Source: Hydractinia symbiolongicarpus
Lineage: Eukaryota > Cnidaria > Hydrozoa > Anthoathecata > Hydractiniidae
Reading direction: 5' to 3'
Length of the DNA: 60,000 nucleotides
Assembly: GCF_029227915.1 (NCBI RefSeq)
Contig: NC_079876.1
Coordinates: 11,720,001 to 11,780,000, forward strand
Shown in pieces: positions 57,366-60,000 of the stretch (the first letter of the stretch is position 1; each line of letters begins with the position of its first letter). The notes beneath the pieces were generated by a model, which did no database searches, was not told the origin of the DNA, and worked only from the letters and a program-made list of their open reading frames with translations. A program made the translations under genes and the position numbers.

Positions 57366-59510
57366 TGTATTTTAATACTTTTTTCTTTACTTTTCTACCA
57401 AGATGTAACTATTATCAAGTTTTAATTTTTTACCAGACAATACCTTTATAACGCGTAAAAACCTCTTTGAAAAATTTTGCGCAACTTCGGTTTAAATAAG
57501 TCTAGTTTTGAATTTATTTTGCTTTATGATCATTTTTATCATTTACCAGTCAGCTATTTCAGGTTAACTGTCTATAAGTTTTTTTTAACACAAATATTTA
57601 TATATGGTTTACTTGCGGAGATTTATTTTGATCACATGCGTCATCTGTGAAGAATACTCACCAGACCACAGACATTTATGTCAACATTCTTTGATCTCTT
57701 TAATAAAAGCCGTATTCTATCTGTCTGTTTGCGCACGAGAAAAAAAGTCGTGTTGCGTAACATGAAATGCTACCAGTATAATAATTCTTAAAGAGTATTA
57801 TGGTAGTTTTATTTATTTTTCGAATTTTTATTAGACACCTTTTGAATTTTCATCAAATTTTGTGTTGGACGTGATAAAAAAGGGAAAGTGAACAGAGATG
57901 TCTGCTTTTTGTTGATAACAGCGCTGGTTAATTAATCAAGTTTTGAATGTAGATAATCCCCAGTTACCTAGGGTGGAGCAGCTGATGCCAGTTGTGTCTG
58001 AAAGATTTCCCTTTTTTAGTCTCACACTCAAAAGTGCAATGCAATGGCTTCGCTAATTTTATAACGAATTGACGGCAGTCTAAAAGGCTTTAACGTCTTG
58101 ACGTAACGTCGATAAAGTTAACAAATTATACATAACGGTTTTAGCGGCTTCAAAATTAAATGAAAACAACCCATTCTTCTTATACACTGTCACCATATTA
58201 TGATAAAGGATTAAATAAGTAAATTAGTTCTCTCGAAGTGTGCTTATTACTACAACTAGTCGTTATCCCGTGAAAAAATTCACAAGAATTCATCTGCCAG
58301 GAATATCCACAAAAATATTCCCGTCACCATTTGCAGCTACCATTTGACACAGTGAGTATCCTAATATAGACTAGTCGTTAACCCATAAAAAACACACGAG
58401 GTGTCTCGTCTTTAAGTTACACGTTAGTTTGTGTGCCTGTAACACGATATGTTTTTTGCGACATGCATGCAGAATATGTCTGTTGTTAATTACACTTGTT
58501 GGCATTCCGTGGAAAAATCCAAGAACCACCGGTGAATCAATATAACACCAAATATATTAATCATGTATTTATGATGCCATAATAATAGAATTTCATGACT
58601 AACTGTAGCGAATGCTGTGCTGAGATCAATAAGGTTTGATATATCTCTTGACTCAACTGAATGATTACATGATCATTTGACTGGCCTGCCAAACAGCCAA
58701 ATGTCTTATTATACTCGCACTTTGTCGGAATTTAAGTTTATGTATATTTTTAAAAGTCTTGGGTTGTTTTCCTTACTGATAACGTTGCGTAAATAGACTG
58801 TAGTAACACATGGGTGTTAAAGCACAATCTGGAGTATTTCCATTCAGACTGAAGAAGTAAAGAGGGGTAGAGTGGAACAAAATTCGAAAACGGACTTCAA
58901 ATTCCAATCTTATCTTTTGTTTTTTCAAACCAATCAAAAATCAGTTATACAAAACTTTAACCCGCAAAATTATATCTTAAAAACAAATTGGGACACTGTG
59001 AAGTCTTAAGTTGTAAAGAATTCGTTATATAGTCTCCCTTTCTCTAATATTATTGTAAGAGAAAGTAAAAAAATGTGATCTCACATCAGTTTTAAAAAGT
59101 TGTGATGAAAAACAAATAAAGCAATACGGTAAAATTAAAAATAGCCATTTTACAAATTGTTTATCGGTATACTACAACCTGTATGCTGAATAATTAATTT
59201 AGTAGTATTAAAACTATAATTTGCTTCGTAGAAACAACGAACAAACGCACTAATAAACATTATATTTAGAAACAGAAGAAACGTTCTGTTAAGAGCATTT
59301 TTGAAGAAAGAACGTCAACGCGGGTGTGTTGTTGTTCTTTTAATTAATTGATCTAATGTTGCTACAGGACACAAAATAACAAATGCAATGTATCTCTATC
59401 GACTTTGTTGCGATAGGCGAATTTCCATGAACTTCTAGTAATTTTGTTGATAAACAGTATGAAAAACTTGTATTGATATTTCTTGAATTGAAATTGAAAT
59501 TATCTTATAG
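57366..59510. other. No gene recognised; upstream region of the HEPN gene
   Basis: About 2.1 kb of AT-rich DNA. I find no ORF or TIR. The promoter or trans-splice leader site for the gene at 59522 lies here; a splice acceptor (ATCTTATAG) ends at 59510, 11 bases before the ATG. Confidence 0.45.
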
Positions 59511-59521
59511 ATATTATAGTC

Positions 59522-60000
59522 ATGGCAACGGCAGTACCTCCAACAGGATCTTCTCACCACGCATTGATCGCAAACAATGAATATCAAATTAAATTGGTCA
59601 CGCTTCTCAATGAATGTTGTGACCACTTACGTGAAATTTTACATGATCCTGCCCGTGGCAACATGCCAAGGGATAAGAAACAATTATATCTGTCATTAAA
59701 ACAATATAAGAAACGTTTAAACCATTTGAAAAGAGATCAGCTGGAAATCGTTTTTCCACAAGATAAGGAAACAGATTCGGGATTGTTTGACATCACTATT
59801 TTATGTGACGTTCTAATTAATTGTTGTCACGGTATACAAGCACCAATTGGTGGATGGAGGACCAGAACACCGCAACCAAATGATTTCAGTGTCGGTGCTG
59901 ACATCATTCGAATCAGAAATGAGCGGAATAATGTTATGCATGGAAGAGCAATGAGTTCAGCACAATATAATCAGCTATGGAATGCCATAGAAGGTATATT
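59522..60000 (+). CDS. DZIP3-type HEPN-domain protein, N-terminal part
   Basis: A single open frame of 159 codons from ATG at 59522 to the window edge. It starts MATAVPPTGSSHH, then a helical stretch (IKLVTLLNECCDHLREILHD, LSLKQYKKRLNHLKRDQLEI), DSGLFDITILCDVLINCCHG, IQAPIGGW and IRIRNERNNVMHGRAMSSAQ, YNQLWNAIEGI. This is the DZIP3/hRUL138-type HEPN domain: helices 1-4 with the R-N-E-R...H motif of the HEPN fold (RNase-like Rx4-6H) near residue 137. In invertebrates such domains often precede NACHT/ankyrin/TPR or RING parts in proteins thought to be immune or ubiquitin-linked, but those lie beyond the window. No break is seen. The exact family is an inference from pattern. Confidence 0.75.
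   Translation, partial: MATAVPPTGSSHHALIANNEYQIKLVTLLNECCDHLREILHDPARGNMPRDKKQLYLSLKQYKKRLNHLKRDQLEIVFPQDKETDSGLFDITILCDVLINCCHGIQAPIGGWRTRTPQPNDFSVGADIIRIRNERNNVMHGRAMSSAQYNQLWNAIEGI

Overview
This is AT-rich eukaryotic DNA with small, intron-split animal genes in a dense bed of transposable elements. The unicellular-style operons, Shine-Dalgarno sites and CRISPR arrays of prokaryotes are absent. The mix of genes and repeats (animal eIF2D, LEPROT and mucolipin genes, a DZIP3-type HEPN protein, P2RX7-type ballast domains, Harbinger, piggyBac, BEL/Pao and RTE elements) fits a cnidarian, perhaps a medusozoan; the taxon is an inference. All homology calls come from reading translated exons and remembered family motifs; no database search was run.

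Host genes. (1) eIF2D, minus strand, seven 5' exons between 4727 and 505, continuing off the left edge. (2) A LEPROT/Vps55-type small four-helix membrane protein, minus strand, 7901-5985, including a 23-nt microexon. (3) A mucolipin (TRPML) cation channel, minus strand, 37569-27687, twelve exons read. (4) A plus-strand coiled-coil/BEN-like gene or gene relic, 39551-41352, split by a DNA transposon. (5) A DZIP3-type HEPN protein starting at 59522 and running off the right edge. eIF2D and LEPROT handle translation re-initiation and endosomal trafficking; TRPML is an endolysosomal channel. The genes do not form an obvious functional cluster.

Mobile DNA. RTE-type LINE fragments (1-186 and 13936-14240), a second LINE with RT motifs (24585-25820), a decayed piggyBac (about 9066-11655) carrying a 344-bp tandem duplication, a THAP/Kolobok-like transposase relic (15348-17148) converging on a P2RX7 ballast-domain relic (17284-18076), a BEL/Pao gag fragment (44245-45350), and an almost full-length two-gene Harbinger (46006-48967, TAA target duplication) with a deleted derivative at 55772-57365. 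Non-autonomous families include a TA-inserting TIR element (18808-20338 and 40009-40895), a 6-bp-TSD TIR family (21358-22338, 41436-42378, partial at 54326-54870), tiny hairpin elements ending in a CAACCTCG...CCCAGGG motif (one with a perfect 9-bp target duplication), and a tRNA-headed SINE with an (ATCT)n tail (42952-43271 and, nested in the Harbinger derivative, 55884-56246).

Best leads. The convergent transposase plus P2RX7-domain pair may be one two-gene transposon. The element at 40009 sits in a codon of a coiled-coil ORF that reads in frame once the element is removed. A natural empty site at 22504 proves the TA target of its sister copy. Large stretches (11.7-13.9, 14.3-15.3, 48.97-50.58, 50.9-52.3 and 57.4-59.5 kb) hold nothing I can name.
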